Assembly (NCBI GenBank): GCA_006538405.1
Contig: BJKQ01000002.1
Location: forward strand, 1,054,001 to 1,118,000
Direction of reading: 5' to 3'
Source: Hansfordia pulvinata
Lineage: Eukaryota > Ascomycota > Sordariomycetes > Xylariales
Length of the DNA: 64,000 nucleotides
The notes under the pieces were generated by a model that was not told the origin of the DNA, did not search any database, and saw only the letters and a list, made by a program, of their open reading frames with translations. A program made the translations under genes and the position numbers. This document shows positions 14,401-25,204 of this stretch, piece after piece. How positions within the stretch are numbered: position 1 is the first letter of the stretch; each line of letters opens with the position of its first letter.

Positions 14401-16559
14401 GCAGGCTAGTCCAGTCAGTGGACGGAGCCGATGGGTAGACGGGAATAAGCTGGGCTGGGAGAGAAAGAACGTCTCAACCTCCTCCCCAGGACACAGTGGC
14501 GGAGGCGGCGACACGCAGGTCGGACTGGCTGCCAACGCCCGTGCAGGTGGATTAGGAAAGGATGGCCAACAGCAGGGCGCTAGGTTCTGCGAGCAACGGC
14601 TTGACAACTCACACGTGGATGACTAGCCTCACCTCCACATGCTGAGCGAAGGGTTCCCCGGTGCGATTTGCGGAGTCGAGGCGGAGAGGTGGGCAGGCAG
14701 GCAGGCAGGCGCGTCGGTCGCCTCTTGACTTTGACGCTCCGGGGTCGGTTGGGTACGAGTACTCCGTATGGGACTCGGCTGATCGATATTCGATCGCGGG
14801 AAGTAATTAAAGAAAGAAAGGAAAAGCCCGTCGTTTGCATAGAGGAAGAGAGGCCTGCTCAAAAAGGGGCCATCGTTCGCGGTGCATGGATGTACTGTAG
14901 GCGTTTATAGTGTAGCTGCCAATGTTCACGGATACGAGGCAAGGCAACGGACAGAGGCACAGTGCAGGCAGACCCGCCGCCCGCATGCTCTCTTTGCTCG
15001 ACGTACTTGTAGCGGTGGTGGTGGTGGTGGTGGTGGAGGCGGCTGGCGGTTGTTGCAATCGGGATCGCGGGGTTCCTGGTGATTCGACAATGGGCCAGTT
15101 CGGAAAGGGAAAAGGTGGTGGGGTCCATCCACATCCCGTTTGGCCCCCCCCTTCATCAACCAGGGCTTCTCGTACGTGGGTGTGTGTGCGTGGTCAGGCC
15201 GGGGTGTGGGGTGTGCGTGTGTGTGTGTCGGGTGCAGGTGCAGGGCCGCTGGCTCCTGCCGCTCCAGCTGCGCACCTGAGCCCAGCTGAAAGAATGACGC
15301 AGTGCGTGCCGGCCGCCGGGATGCGCCTGCCGACCGCCCCAATTGTGTGTGCGCGCCTGCCCACCCACGCTATGTACCTAGATATCTAGATACCTACCAC
15401 CTACATGTAGGTACGCTCCGGCGCTGCCCGCGCTGCCCGCTGCTCTCGGGCAGGTACAATGGAACCTGGGATGGATTGATGAATGAACCCTCTCTGGAAT
15501 CAACATCACCACGAGAAGCTTTTCCTCACCCACCGATGCCGCTGGGGGAGATGCCGGACGAGTCAATGCTGGATTTTCCTCATGTGGGAGGTAGATCAGG
15601 GGTTACGTTTATGGGTATGGAGGTACCCAAGGCGTCTCCCATGCTGTCATATTCATACTTCACAGCTCTGCGCCTGGACATGCACGCTTGCAGAACCGGA
15701 CCCTCGACGTCGTTCACATCCATCCCGACAGCACACATGCTTCCATTGCGTCAATGCATTCCCGTCAGGTACGGTTAGCACCCTTGCAGGCCATGTCGGC
15801 AACCTTGCGTGGGATGCCAATGCCCGATGGTGGATGGGATTGATGCACCAATTCTCTTGAACCGCGTTCCGTCTTCCCGGGACTCGCACCCTTAGTAACG
15901 CTCGAACTTTACCTGGCAGATTCGCAGGCTGCGGCACCTGCATCACTGCGCGCTCCTTCCAGTCCGATCGCAGGTCGGAAACCCTGCGAGATGCGTCTGC
16001 CTCCCTTTCCTTTCTTTTCTTCTTTTCCTTTTTCTCGTCCAGATACTCGTGAGAAGTGCCCACCAGCCGGCTGGCCGTCGACGCCCCCAGAGCGCGTGTA
16101 CTCGTACGATAACAAGACTCCGCCGCCATGCCTGGGCTTGCTCTTGGCGCATGAGATCGACACGGCACGTCTGGCCCCCCCCATCCCCCAAGGTTTCTAC
16201 TCGCAGATGTAATCTGGCGGGGTGGCGTGTACGAGGAGGTACGTTCCGGTGACAGGGGCCCGGTTCAGAATAAGAATAGGAGGGCGCCGAGTCGCCGATT
16301 TGTCCATCGCCGAACTGTCAGTCGCCCCCACCCCCCGCGGCCTTTGAACAGACTACCGTTCCCAGGGCTGGGAGGCAAGGCCCTGCCTCAGGAGCCTGGA
16401 GCCCAAAGGCACCTCCTGAGGCACTTCTCTTTAACAAGGCGGCTCCTCCACCTTGGGGTCTTAAGACATTGGACAGATGAACTGAACCACCCTGTACACT
16501 CGAATCCCAACGCCGGAAACGCCCCCAACTTGAAAAACCCATTCATCACGGCTCAAAAC
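8425..16559. other. Gene-free DNA between forkhead gene and 16.6-kb gene
   Basis: About 8 kb with no supported gene. It contains the G15 run at 12347-12361, palindrome cores at 13081-13090 and 13695-13704, TACGAGTACTCCGTA-like words near 14754, a GCAG short tandem near 14697, a GGT short tandem near 15011, and a TAGATATCTA-rich patch near 15365-15415. Open frames here reach 277 codons, but they show no domain, no compositional signature of coding DNA and no splice logic. Confidence 0.45.
12347..12361. repeat. G15 homopolymer
   Basis: Fifteen consecutive G, followed after CA by a further G7. It is one of several very long G/C runs in the intergenic DNA and could form G-quadruplexes. Confidence 0.9.
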
Positions 16560-17108
16560 ATGCTTCTTTACCAGCCCCTCACTTTCCTCTCACTGGCAGC
16601 GGTGGCTGTCGCAACGGCCCTGCCCCAGTCAGACATCGCGGCGCAGCCTCATGGTCTCGACCGACGCGGACGCGGAGACGAGGAGGAACCGTCAGAGCTG
16701 TCCGAGCTGGATGGTGTTGGCTCTCGCTGGATCATAGAAGGCGCTCGTGACTGGGAAGCGATCATGGAGCCGTCGGATGCCAGGGGCGTTGAAGAGCCCC
16801 TCAACAGGCCCGACGAAAAAAGTACAGATGAATTGATTAAGGGTGTCACGGAATGGTTCGAAACGAAGCCGACGAGGAGGAAATATGCGAGCAGAGCCAT
16901 TGCGCAGAACGAATTCGTTATCTTCTACTTGGAAGTCAAGACACCTAGCATTGGAACTGGTCTGGACGAGGATGGGCTCGAACGAATCTTGCGAGACGTC
17001 ATTGGAAAGTGGTGCGCCGATAAACGAACGGAGACACTTGAAGTCAGGTACCAAAAAGGCTCCGATAAAAACAGTGCTGGGTCTATCTCGCTATTTTATA
17101 TACCATAG
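16560..17108 (+). CDS. Small secreted protein, unknown function
   Basis: 182-residue single-exon protein. I chose the ATG at 16560 because it is followed directly by a classic signal peptide (MLLYQPLTFLSLAAVAVATA, then LPQS), whereas the in-frame upstream sequence is not protein-like. The mature part starts with an acidic, low-complexity stretch (DEEEPSELSELD) and continues into a charged, probably folded region that ends ISLFYIP. It has only one cysteine, so it is not a disulfide-rich effector. It stands alone, about 14 kb from the forkhead gene and 6.5 kb from the kinase gene. The C-terminal half resembles weakly, by eye, that of the secreted protein near 32 kb. The product could be an effector candidate or another extracellular protein; I do not recognise a family. 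Confidence 0.6.
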   Translation: MLLYQPLTFLSLAAVAVATALPQSDIAAQPHGLDRRGRGDEEEPSELSELDGVGSRWIIEGARDWEAIMEPSDARGVEEPLNRPDEKSTDELIKGVTEWFETKPTRRKYASRAIAQNEFVIFYLEVKTPSIGTGLDEDGLERILRDVIGKWCADKRTETLEVRYQKGSDKNSAGSISLFYIP

Positions 17109-17443
17109 ATGTGATACTCGTACATGCATAGAAAAGCCTCTACACTCGGCCCAGCCGCATTGCCTACGAGCCGAGTTTGCCAACCTTTCATAGGCCCAGC
17201 TGCGGCGGTCGATGCGAGTACTTGGCTTGTCGTTGAACGAAGCTTCGTCCCAAGTACATTACATGACTACCTGCTACCTGATAGGTAGGTATGTTTTTCG
17301 ATACTCGTAGGCACACTGAGGACAACTCTCCAGGTCAATGTCAGGCATCTAGCCCTGCCAATGCTGTCTAATAAGAGAAACGCTTTACTCACATACACTC
17401 AACACAGTCATGCACGTCCCTCGACGTCTCGTACGTCTGGGTG

Positions 17444-17459
17444 GTACGAGTACTCGTAC
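17444..17459. repeat. Perfect 16-bp palindrome, CGAGTACTCG family
   Basis: Identical to the palindrome at 5936-5951 and immediately followed by GGAGTA, so a TACGGAGTA word overlaps it. Confidence 0.9.
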
Positions 17460-20400
17460 GGAGTATGCGATGCTGCCAAGGGCGGGGCCGCAGACGGGCT
17501 GGCTGACTCGGCCGTGTGCATCTGGGTTCTCGTCAAGGCAATTAATTGGACGAGTCAACTCTGCAACAAGGGGGAAAGACGGGCTTGCCACTTCAAACAC
17601 ACGACACCGCGCGGGAAACAGCCCCCATCTCAGGGCTCTGGGTGCACATACCGGAACAAGTAATCGACACTGCTCATGCCTCAGCCACCAACTCTGCTGG
17701 TGGACGATAGCGATACACGAGACTGGACCAGACGGGAGCGGATCCTCGGCAGGAATCGGGCCAAATAACCGAGCCCCAGGCTCTCGGGTAGGCCCTACGA
17801 GCAGCACCTGCATAAGTGCGATTCCAAGCCAATAATGTACATTTGTCTCCGTGTACTCGTACGCAATACCTCCGCAAGTGTGGCAGCCGGTCTGTTCTGA
17901 ACGGATAGGTAGGCAATGCGCCAGCTTGGCCCGCAGTCAAATGGCGGAAACGGCTTGTCTTGTAGGACATCGTACCCACCTTAGATACCTACACACTCGT
18001 TGCCAACGGGTGAAGACGGGACTCCGTGTTCAAGATCAACCAACACTGATGAAACACGGAAACAGATCGTGACCAAGAAGGGCAGCGTCCCTGCCAGAGA
18101 CCTGGCCACCCAGCCACTTTGCAACAACCCCCCCTCCCCGACGCCTGGAAAACCCTGAAAGGCGTGCCTGGGCGATATGGAAGTGACGTGTCGCCAGACT
18201 GCAGAAGCGATTCCAGTTTTCCCCATCCACAGTCGATGCAGTGCAGCCGCTGCTCGGAACCCCTGCGAAGCCATGCAAAGCCCTGCGAGGAACCCTGCCT
18301 CCTGACTCCTGGAGTTGCGGATCGAATCGTGCGGCCTGGACGAAAGATTGGCTCTGTGGAGCGCGCCTCTCCGCTCCTACGAGCAAGCACCGTCACTGTA
18401 GACGCCTGCAAATACGTCCTTTTCTACCCGCGCCCGCTTGTGGCTCGCTACACTTGCCGGGTTTGCTAGGCGGCCACGGTGGCCAGGTACGTAAGTGCGC
18501 TTGTCATGTCCTGGCCAGGTGCCGCCCGTCTTGCTCCTTCAGAGCGCCGTCGCACCACTGGCACAGAAAACGCCCATCTCAATCAGAGAAGTGGCAAATC
18601 GAGATGTGGGCTGCTGCCGCGCCGCGCCGCGGTGCGGTGCAGCCTCGGCTGGTTCTTGCTTGTGTTCCTTACTGCCATGTGCCGTCAGCGGGATACCTAC
18701 TTACCTACCAGCTGGTTGGTTTGAAGCTGACGGCGCGTGGCGCGTGATTTCCAGATGAGTGCAGGCGAGGTTCTTCGCATCGTCTCCCGTGCCGCTGATG
18801 TCGGGGCTGAGTTGTCAGCAAAATAGGTACTTAGGTACATAAGGTACTCAGTCTGTCGCTCGCTACGAGACTATTCCACGGCACAAGGAAGGTGGTCTCG
18901 TGATAGAGGTACGGAGTATGGAGCCAGGCCCTACTCGTATGCGTGGGTCCAGCGTTGTCAGGTCTTTTGCGTCCAGGTCCCAGGGGAGGACCGCAAGCCA
19001 AGTCTGCGGCCGCTTGCGCGCACTCCGTTCTGGTTGCGATCATCTGCTCCCGTTGATGGTGGGCTGCTGTTATTAGTCAGTAGCCTCTGCCCTTGTAGGC
19101 TGGCCTTCGGCTTCAAAGAGGTTGCGTTGGCGGTGGATGACAGCCGATGGAGATGCCAGCAGCTGCCAGACACGCAATGTGCATCTGATCCGATGCCTGG
19201 TACCGCACATCCAATGGATGCAAGATAGGAGTGAGGCATCAGCAGACTGGCTCCGCGGCCAGCCATTGGAGGCGACAATCTCCAGAAAAGGCAAAGAATT
19301 TCCATCCTCTTGGTATTTGTGTCGTCACGAGTACCTGTGTACTCGTAGGTTTGCGCGTGCGATCAGGGTGAGCAGGTTATGGGTTGCACGGTTGCGTACG
19401 CACGCAGCCGGAGGTTTATCGAGACCTGCAGCAAGGTACGAGTATGCTGCTTGGCTCGCGACTGATGAGTGATGAGGCCCGCACCGAACCTTCGACTTGA
19501 CTTTGGTGCCTCCGGGCCGGCATGAAGGCTTAGCAAGCGGTCGTTCCAGTTGATTCCACGCCCACTTTGCCCTGTCGTGAAATTTTCAGGCGGTAGTGGT
19601 GATCTCACCAGACACTTGCAGCGACTAGTGCTGTTCTGCCTTTGCCTGGCCGCCCCAACCCCACTCGCTGCTTCGCCTGCGCGACTACGAGTGTTTGTAT
19701 GGGCATGGGTGGTGTGTGTGGCTCGGTACTACACCACCAGAGCACCTGCGTGTACCGAACAAATCTGGAGACGGCATGCTATGCCTGATGCAATCGGAAA
19801 AGGGTACTTCAAGCAGTGGTCCAGACGAAGGTAATCGTAGATGAGGAATCGCCTCAACCCTCCAACCCGACATGGATCCCATCCATTTTATACGGAGCAC
19901 TCTGGGGGTGCTGTATGACGTTAACCGTCCACCGGCCCAAGCGCAGGACGTGATGACTCCAGGTTTGTCCACACAGGCTCACGAGGCTGTACGAGTACCG
20001 TATTGGGTGCCAGTGCGTTACTGGGACCGTCTTGCTACTGGAGGGGCTCCCGACCTTTCCGAATGCCGAGACACAGCTTCATCCACCATTTTATCTCCAT
20101 TTGATGGTAATCTACATGATGTACGAGTGCATGGGGGGCCTCAAGCGCAGGCTCCTCCCCTAGTTCCAGTATACGCTACCTCGCCTGACCCCAGGGATGG
20201 GTGCAGCTCGCGGTACTCGTACCTGCTTCTGCAAGCCACACGGCGTTAGCGCCTCATCGCAGATGGGCGGTACCTACGAGTACTCGTGCATGGTTGCTCC
20301 TCCGAGGGCACCGTCTCGCTTCTTCCAACCCAGCTCTGGAGCGGGTGGTTATAGCCGCCAGTAGCCTCGCTCCCAACCATTTGCTGCAGGCTATTCTCAC

Positions 20401-21255
20401 GGATGCTCTCGCAGACGCCTGATCCCTAGGTCGAGACCTCCAAATCCGCAAGATCCAGCAGCAGCCGGCGAAAAGTTCCCCATGCCTTGTCTTCGTCTTC
20501 GTCTTCGTCTTCACGCTGATTAGGGCGGTCGACAAGGCCCACAATTTCGAAGGGCGTCGACAGTATTATGTCTATCGTCCATCTGCGTGCATCCACGGCC
20601 CACCACCAGTGCCAGTTTGGGCAGTGACAGTACTCGTACCCGTACTCGTGCCTGTTGATGCTGGATGGTCGAGGGCGTCGTGGGCGTGTGGGCGTTTCCC
20701 GGACACAAGAGACACATCCAGCGGATCTGACCAAAGGTTATTTATTATTATCCCCGGCTGAGAGGGTTACTCCAAATCCTTGCCGAGGATCAAGCCTGCT
20801 CTGCACGCGGCAGAACCGAGCCGGACGCAACCGCCTTATTTCTCACCCGACTTGGGGGACCTCCAGTCTGCGATTGCTGTCGTCACAGCGGTCTCAGCCA
20901 CGGGCGAGCCCCCGCTCGGTCGTCATCGCAGGATCCAGACAGAACCAACAGAGCTGGGGGCGGACCTTAGGGAGGGTGTCGAGCCTGCCCAAGTCGTAGC
21001 GCAGCGGTGGGTGAAAGCGACGGCGGGCGGTGTTCCCAACTCTCCTGTCTACAAAAATAGAATTACCAGACAGGTGCGTCAAGGGACCCGACCCCAGCAA
21101 GCAAGGCTCCGGCGCAGAAGACATTGTTGCAAGCAGGCTGAGCTGAGACCAAAAATCGCAGAGAGGCAAACAGTCCAAAGTGACAAGTCCCAACGACGAG
21201 TCCCAAAACAGGCGTACACGTAGATCAAATAGGTCGAATTGAGTTGGCCGCTTGG

Positions 21256-21312
21256 GGTGTATGGGTGGATGGGTGTATGGGTGGATGGGTGGATGGGTGG
21301 ATGGGTGGGTGT
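21256..21312. repeat. Minisatellite, TGGATGGG unit
   Basis: About six to seven tandem 8-bp units (TGGATGGG with TGTATGGG variants) in gene-free DNA. G-rich on the plus strand; it is not the fungal telomere repeat TTAGGG. Confidence 0.85.
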
Positions 21313-23473
21313 TGTCTGTGCGACTCGAGGCTCGAGGCTCAAGGCTCTCACACGGCCAAGGTCGCCCAACCAGAGGCCGCGATGCGCGCACTCGCCGCCC
21401 ACGACGAAGCCGACTCGTGGGTTGTCGCACGCGGGGACTGGTCCGCGCGCCGCGGGCGACCGAAACCCCTTGCTATCATCAGCCGCCTTCCGTCAGGCGG
21501 GATCGCATGAGTCGAGTCCGCCGCCGGCGAACCACAGGAAAACTCTGGCCGGGCCTCACCGCATCCACGAGGACTTTTGCGACATGCCTGCCTGCCTCTG
21601 CTCTGTCGCGGACCACTGGGGCCCCCCCATTGGGCTATTTAAGTTAACACAGAGCGCGCGGGCCACAGGGAGATTTCTCATCACAGCTTGAACAGGACAG
21701 GACGGGGAATCCGCATCCTTGACCGGCGCAGGACGGCGGCCCGCGTCTTTCCCAGGCGGCTCCCCTGAATCCCTCTGGCTCTCCACCCGCACTTTCACAC
21801 TCTCACTCTGGGGTTGGACCTGATGCTGCGACCCACGTACTCAGGGTGGCACGAGTACTCGCATCCCCCCTTCACCTGCCCACCTGCCCGGACCTTACTT
21901 GACACTGATGAGACGCGGTCGCTGCAGGGGTACGATGGAAAATAGACAGACAGGCAGGCAGACAGACAGACAGACACGGGGCAAACAGCGAAAGAGAGAA
22001 CGAAGCGGCCCTCCGACCGAGTCTTCTCTGGCTGGCCAACTTGAACGGTCGGCTGCCTCTGATCGTCTGGGTGGATGATTAATCCGACCTTTTCCTCTGA
22101 CGGGAACGAAATGCAGTTACTGAGCGGCCGAGGCGGAGCGACCCTGGCTGGGTGGCCCTTGGCCGTCACCATCAACGCCGCCGCCGCCGACCGGTCTCGC
22201 GTGCGTGGGGACGTGGCTGTCTCCGAAATATTGCTTGCGCTTGTGTCTGGTAATAACAACAACCACGCCCGAGCCAGCCAGGTTCGGACAGCTGGAGCCG
22301 GGCGTGTCGGGATACCTTTTCCCGAGCCTCTTTCCAAGCTTGGGATCAAGTACCTGCTCCGGCTCCTGCTGCTCGTCACCTTCCATACCACGGCGGAGGG
22401 GCCCACGGGGCTGCTCCAGTCCCGCAGCCTGCCGTGAATCCACCGGCCCTACCTACGAGTAAGGGATTTGCGCTTTTGCGTTCACAGCCCTCTTGTACGG
22501 CTTCGTAGTCCGCGGGAAAGTAAAGTAGGTACCTGTCGTGCTCAGGGCCCTCCCATCCCACTGGGAATCGTGGTGGGTTCACACGAGCAATACCCTCCTG
22601 GAAACAGGAATTACCCACGGTGGTACGCTTCCATGCCTGTACCTGCTACCTATTGTCCCATGGAACCCTCATGAGGTGGTAGCCCAGATACATTCCATTG
22701 CCTGTTGTGCCAGCCTCCAGGTCTACTACCTTACCTTCGTAAATCTTAGGTAGGAGGGCCTCTGTTACAGCCACCTCACGAACCCTGGCCGGAGCACTGT
22801 ACTCTCACATCCACACCACACGCCGACGGGCAGATGCGCGGGCAGTGACTCGAGGTTCTACTACCTACCTTACCCTAGCACTACCTCCTACCATGGATGT
22901 CTGTAGATGTATGTAGTAGGTACTTGCCGTACTTTCGCGGGCAGCCAGCCGGCCCAGGCCAGCCCACTGGAGCCCGCTCCCGTCCTCCAGCTGCCGTGCC
23001 CTACCACCCCTGGACTACCTGCCTCCAGCCTCTAGTTCCACTGTCCGGGCCCTGGCCCTGGCCCTGCCCGCCCGCCTGCGTGCCCCGTCCGTCCATGGAT
23101 TGATCTGGATGGATGTCCACTGCTCTCGCTCGCGCGGGTCTCCTCCGTATTGCCTAGCCCGGCCATCCCACCGCCCTCCTCTCTCTTCCTCTCCCTCCCT
23201 CTTTTTCTTCCTCCTCCCTCTCCTTCTGCGCCGCCCCAAAAACCCTCCCGTCAGCTCATCGCCGCTTCGCTTTCTGCCTCTTGTGCTGTCAGCACTTGGG
23301 CCTAGCCCACCGGCGATTTTTCGCCGCCCGATTTCCCGTCCACCCCCCCTCGCCGCAGGCCTCGCTTCGCCCGCACGCCCCTACCGCCCTGCATCGTCAC
23401 TCACAGGACCCCGCCAAGAATTGATCGACGCTGCCCTGCCCGCTTCCCTCGCCCGGACGACGACCTACCCTGC

Positions 23474-23474
<1 letters not shown>

Positions 23475-23504
<30 letters not shown>
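23475..23504. repeat. (TC)15 microsatellite in kinase leader
   Basis: 30-nt TC run about 170 nt before the chosen kinase start codon. Pyrimidine-rich tracts are common just upstream of fungal transcription or translation starts, so this probably lies in the promoter or 5' UTR. Confidence 0.9.
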
Positions 23505-23507
<3 letters not shown>

Positions 23508-23671
23508 TGAGACTGACGCATTTGTCTTGCGCCTGCACGCCGCCCCATACATATCTGTACCACCCAGCCTCATCGCCGCCGTTCCGGGCCCGGTCCGCCG
23601 CATCGCTCCATCGCTCCACTGTCTCCTGCCCGCACCCGCCCGTAGATTGCGCCCTCGCCTCGTCGCCCGGA

Positions 23672-25204
23672 ATGTCGACGGCTTCTGAGAAGACCAACTC
23701 GCCAAGCGTTTCCAAGCAATCGTCCCTCAAATCTGTCGACCTCCCTTCGAGATCGCCCAGTTTGAAGCCCACCAATGGCCAGCCCATCAATGGCTCCCTC
23801 GATGGGAAGACCCTCGAAAAGGGGTCCGTCAAAGACCGCCTGACCCGGATGTTCTCGACAAAAGGCGAAGCGCCCAGGTCCCAATCGGGCGAGAACTCTC
23901 CTCAGCCCAAGCGCACACCTCCCAGCTCCACCCCAGCTTCTACACCCGCTCCCGCAAAGGTCTCCGCTCCCAAATCCGTCACCTCCAAGCCCTCCGGCCC
24001 TTCGCGCAAACCATCTACTGTCGACCCGACTCAGGCTCCCAGGAATCCACAATCGCAGCGGTATGTCGTAAATCCGGACGTCGCGGGCGGTCACGAGCAC
24101 CACCTCAAGGGGAGTAAGCGTCAAGAGAAGCTGTCCGACATGTGGAAAACCTTGTTGGGGAAGAAGCAAGAGGAGGTCCCCGCGACAGATCTGTCCCTGG
24201 TGTCCAATTGGGTCGACACATTGAAACAAGAGAAGGACTCCGTCGCTTCAGACCGTAAGGGAGGACCCAGTGCGACCACCACTCTGATTGAAAAATACGG
24301 CAAGTGCCAGGAGGTTGTCGGCCGAGGCGCTTTTGGTATCGTCCGGATATCCCACAAGAAGATCGACAACGTGGAGAAGCTGTTCGCTGTCAAGGAATTC
24401 CGTCGCAGACCCGAGGAGAACGAGAAGAAATACAGCAAACGTCTCACGGCTGAATTCTGTATTTCGTCGTCCTTGCGCCATCCCAACGTCATTCATACTC
24501 TCGACCTGCTGCAGGACAACAAGGGCGACTACTGCGAGGTCATGGAATACTGCTCGGGCGGCGATCTCTACACCCTCGTCCTCGCTGCCGGCAAACTGGA
24601 GGTCTCCGAAGCCGACTGCTACTTTAAGCAAATGATGCGCGGTGTTGAGTACATGCACGAGATGGGCGTCGCGCACCGGGATCTGAAACCGGAAAACCTC
24701 CTCCTGACTATGCACGGTGCCTTGAAGATTACCGACTTCGGCAATGGCGAGTGTTTCCGGATGGCCTGGGAGAACGATGCCCACATGGTCTCGGGTCTTT
24801 GTGGATCGGCGCCTTACATCGCCCCTGAAGAGTATGTCGACAGAGAGTTCGATGCTCGTGCTGTGGATGTGTGGGCCTGCGGTGTCATCTACATGGCGAT
24901 GCGCACCGGCCGCCACCTCTGGAGGGTAGCCAAAAAGGACGAAGACGAATTCTACGAACGTTACTTGGAGGGTCGGCGCGATGAGGAGGGGTATGGCCCG
25001 ATCGAGTCTCTGCATCGTGTAAGTGGTCGCCCACCCTCCATCCCGGTCTCTCGTCGTACTAATCCAGGGCAGGCTCGATGCCGCAACGTCATCTACTCGA
25101 TTCTTGACCCCAACCCTTCCAGGCGGATTACAGCATCCCAGGTTCTCAAGTCAGAATGGGGCAGAGAGATCAAACTTTGCAAGGCCGGCGAAGAAGGGAT
25201 GTAG
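23672..25204 (+). CDS. hal4: Ser/Thr protein kinase, Sat4/Hal4 (Npr1/Hal5) family
   Basis: 492-residue kinase after splicing. Exons are 23672-25018 and 25073-25204; the 54-nt intron (GTAAGT donor, TACTAAT branch region, GGCAG acceptor) is a multiple of three without a stop, so it is easily mistaken for coding. The N-terminal 200 residues are Ser/Pro-rich and disordered. The kinase domain spans about 210-480: GRGAFG loop (217-222), VAIK-type lysine K241 (AVKEF), HRD (335-337), DFG (355-357), APE (384-386). All catalytic residues are present. Family knowledge: fungal-specific kinases that stabilise or activate plasma-membrane potassium and nutrient transporters. The upstream in-frame ATG at 23507 was rejected because it lies next to the TC-rich leader and adds non-conserved sequence. 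Family assignment is strong; the exact paralogue is inferred. Confidence 0.94.
   Translation: MSTASEKTNSPSVSKQSSLKSVDLPSRSPSLKPTNGQPINGSLDGKTLEKGSVKDRLTRMFSTKGEAPRSQSGENSPQPKRTPPSSTPASTPAPAKVSAPKSVTSKPSGPSRKPSTVDPTQAPRNPQSQRYVVNPDVAGGHEHHLKGSKRQEKLSDMWKTLLGKKQEEVPATDLSLVSNWVDTLKQEKDSVASDRKGGPSATTTLIEKYGKCQEVVGRGAFGIVRISHKKIDNVEKLFAVKEFRRRPEENEKKYSKRLTAEFCISSSLRHPNVIHTLDLLQDNKGDYCEVMEYCSGGDLYTLVLAAGKLEVSEADCYFKQMMRGVEYMHEMGVAHRDLKPENLLLTMHGALKITDFGNGECFRMAWENDAHMVSGLCGSAPYIAPEEYVDREFDARAVDVWACGVIYMAMRTGRHLWRVAKKDEDEFYERYLEGRRDEEGYGPIESLHRVSGRPPSIPVSRRTNPGQARCRNVIYSILDPNPSRRITASQVLKSEWGREIKLCKAGEEGM

Larger units (their letters stand above)
17109..23474. other. Gene-free DNA upstream of kinase gene
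   Basis: About 6.4 kb without a supported gene. It holds a perfect palindrome at 17444-17459, palindrome cores at 20277-20286 and 21852-21861, a TCGTCT short tandem at about 20490-20512, the 8-bp minisatellite at 21256-21312, a GACAGGCA tandem near 21950, and TACCTACC/AGGTACCT-rich DNA around 22650-22930. Pyrimidine-rich DNA from about 23150 onward probably begins the kinase promoter and leader. Confidence 0.45.

Noticed and set aside
21256..21312. Telomere-like repeat
   Set aside because: The unit is TGGATGGG, not TTAGGG, and unique conserved genes lie on both sides.
23507..23671. Upstream in-frame ATG of the kinase gene
   Set aside because: It lies directly after the TC run in leader-like DNA and adds 55 non-conserved residues; the ATG at 23672 gives a family-typical N-terminus.
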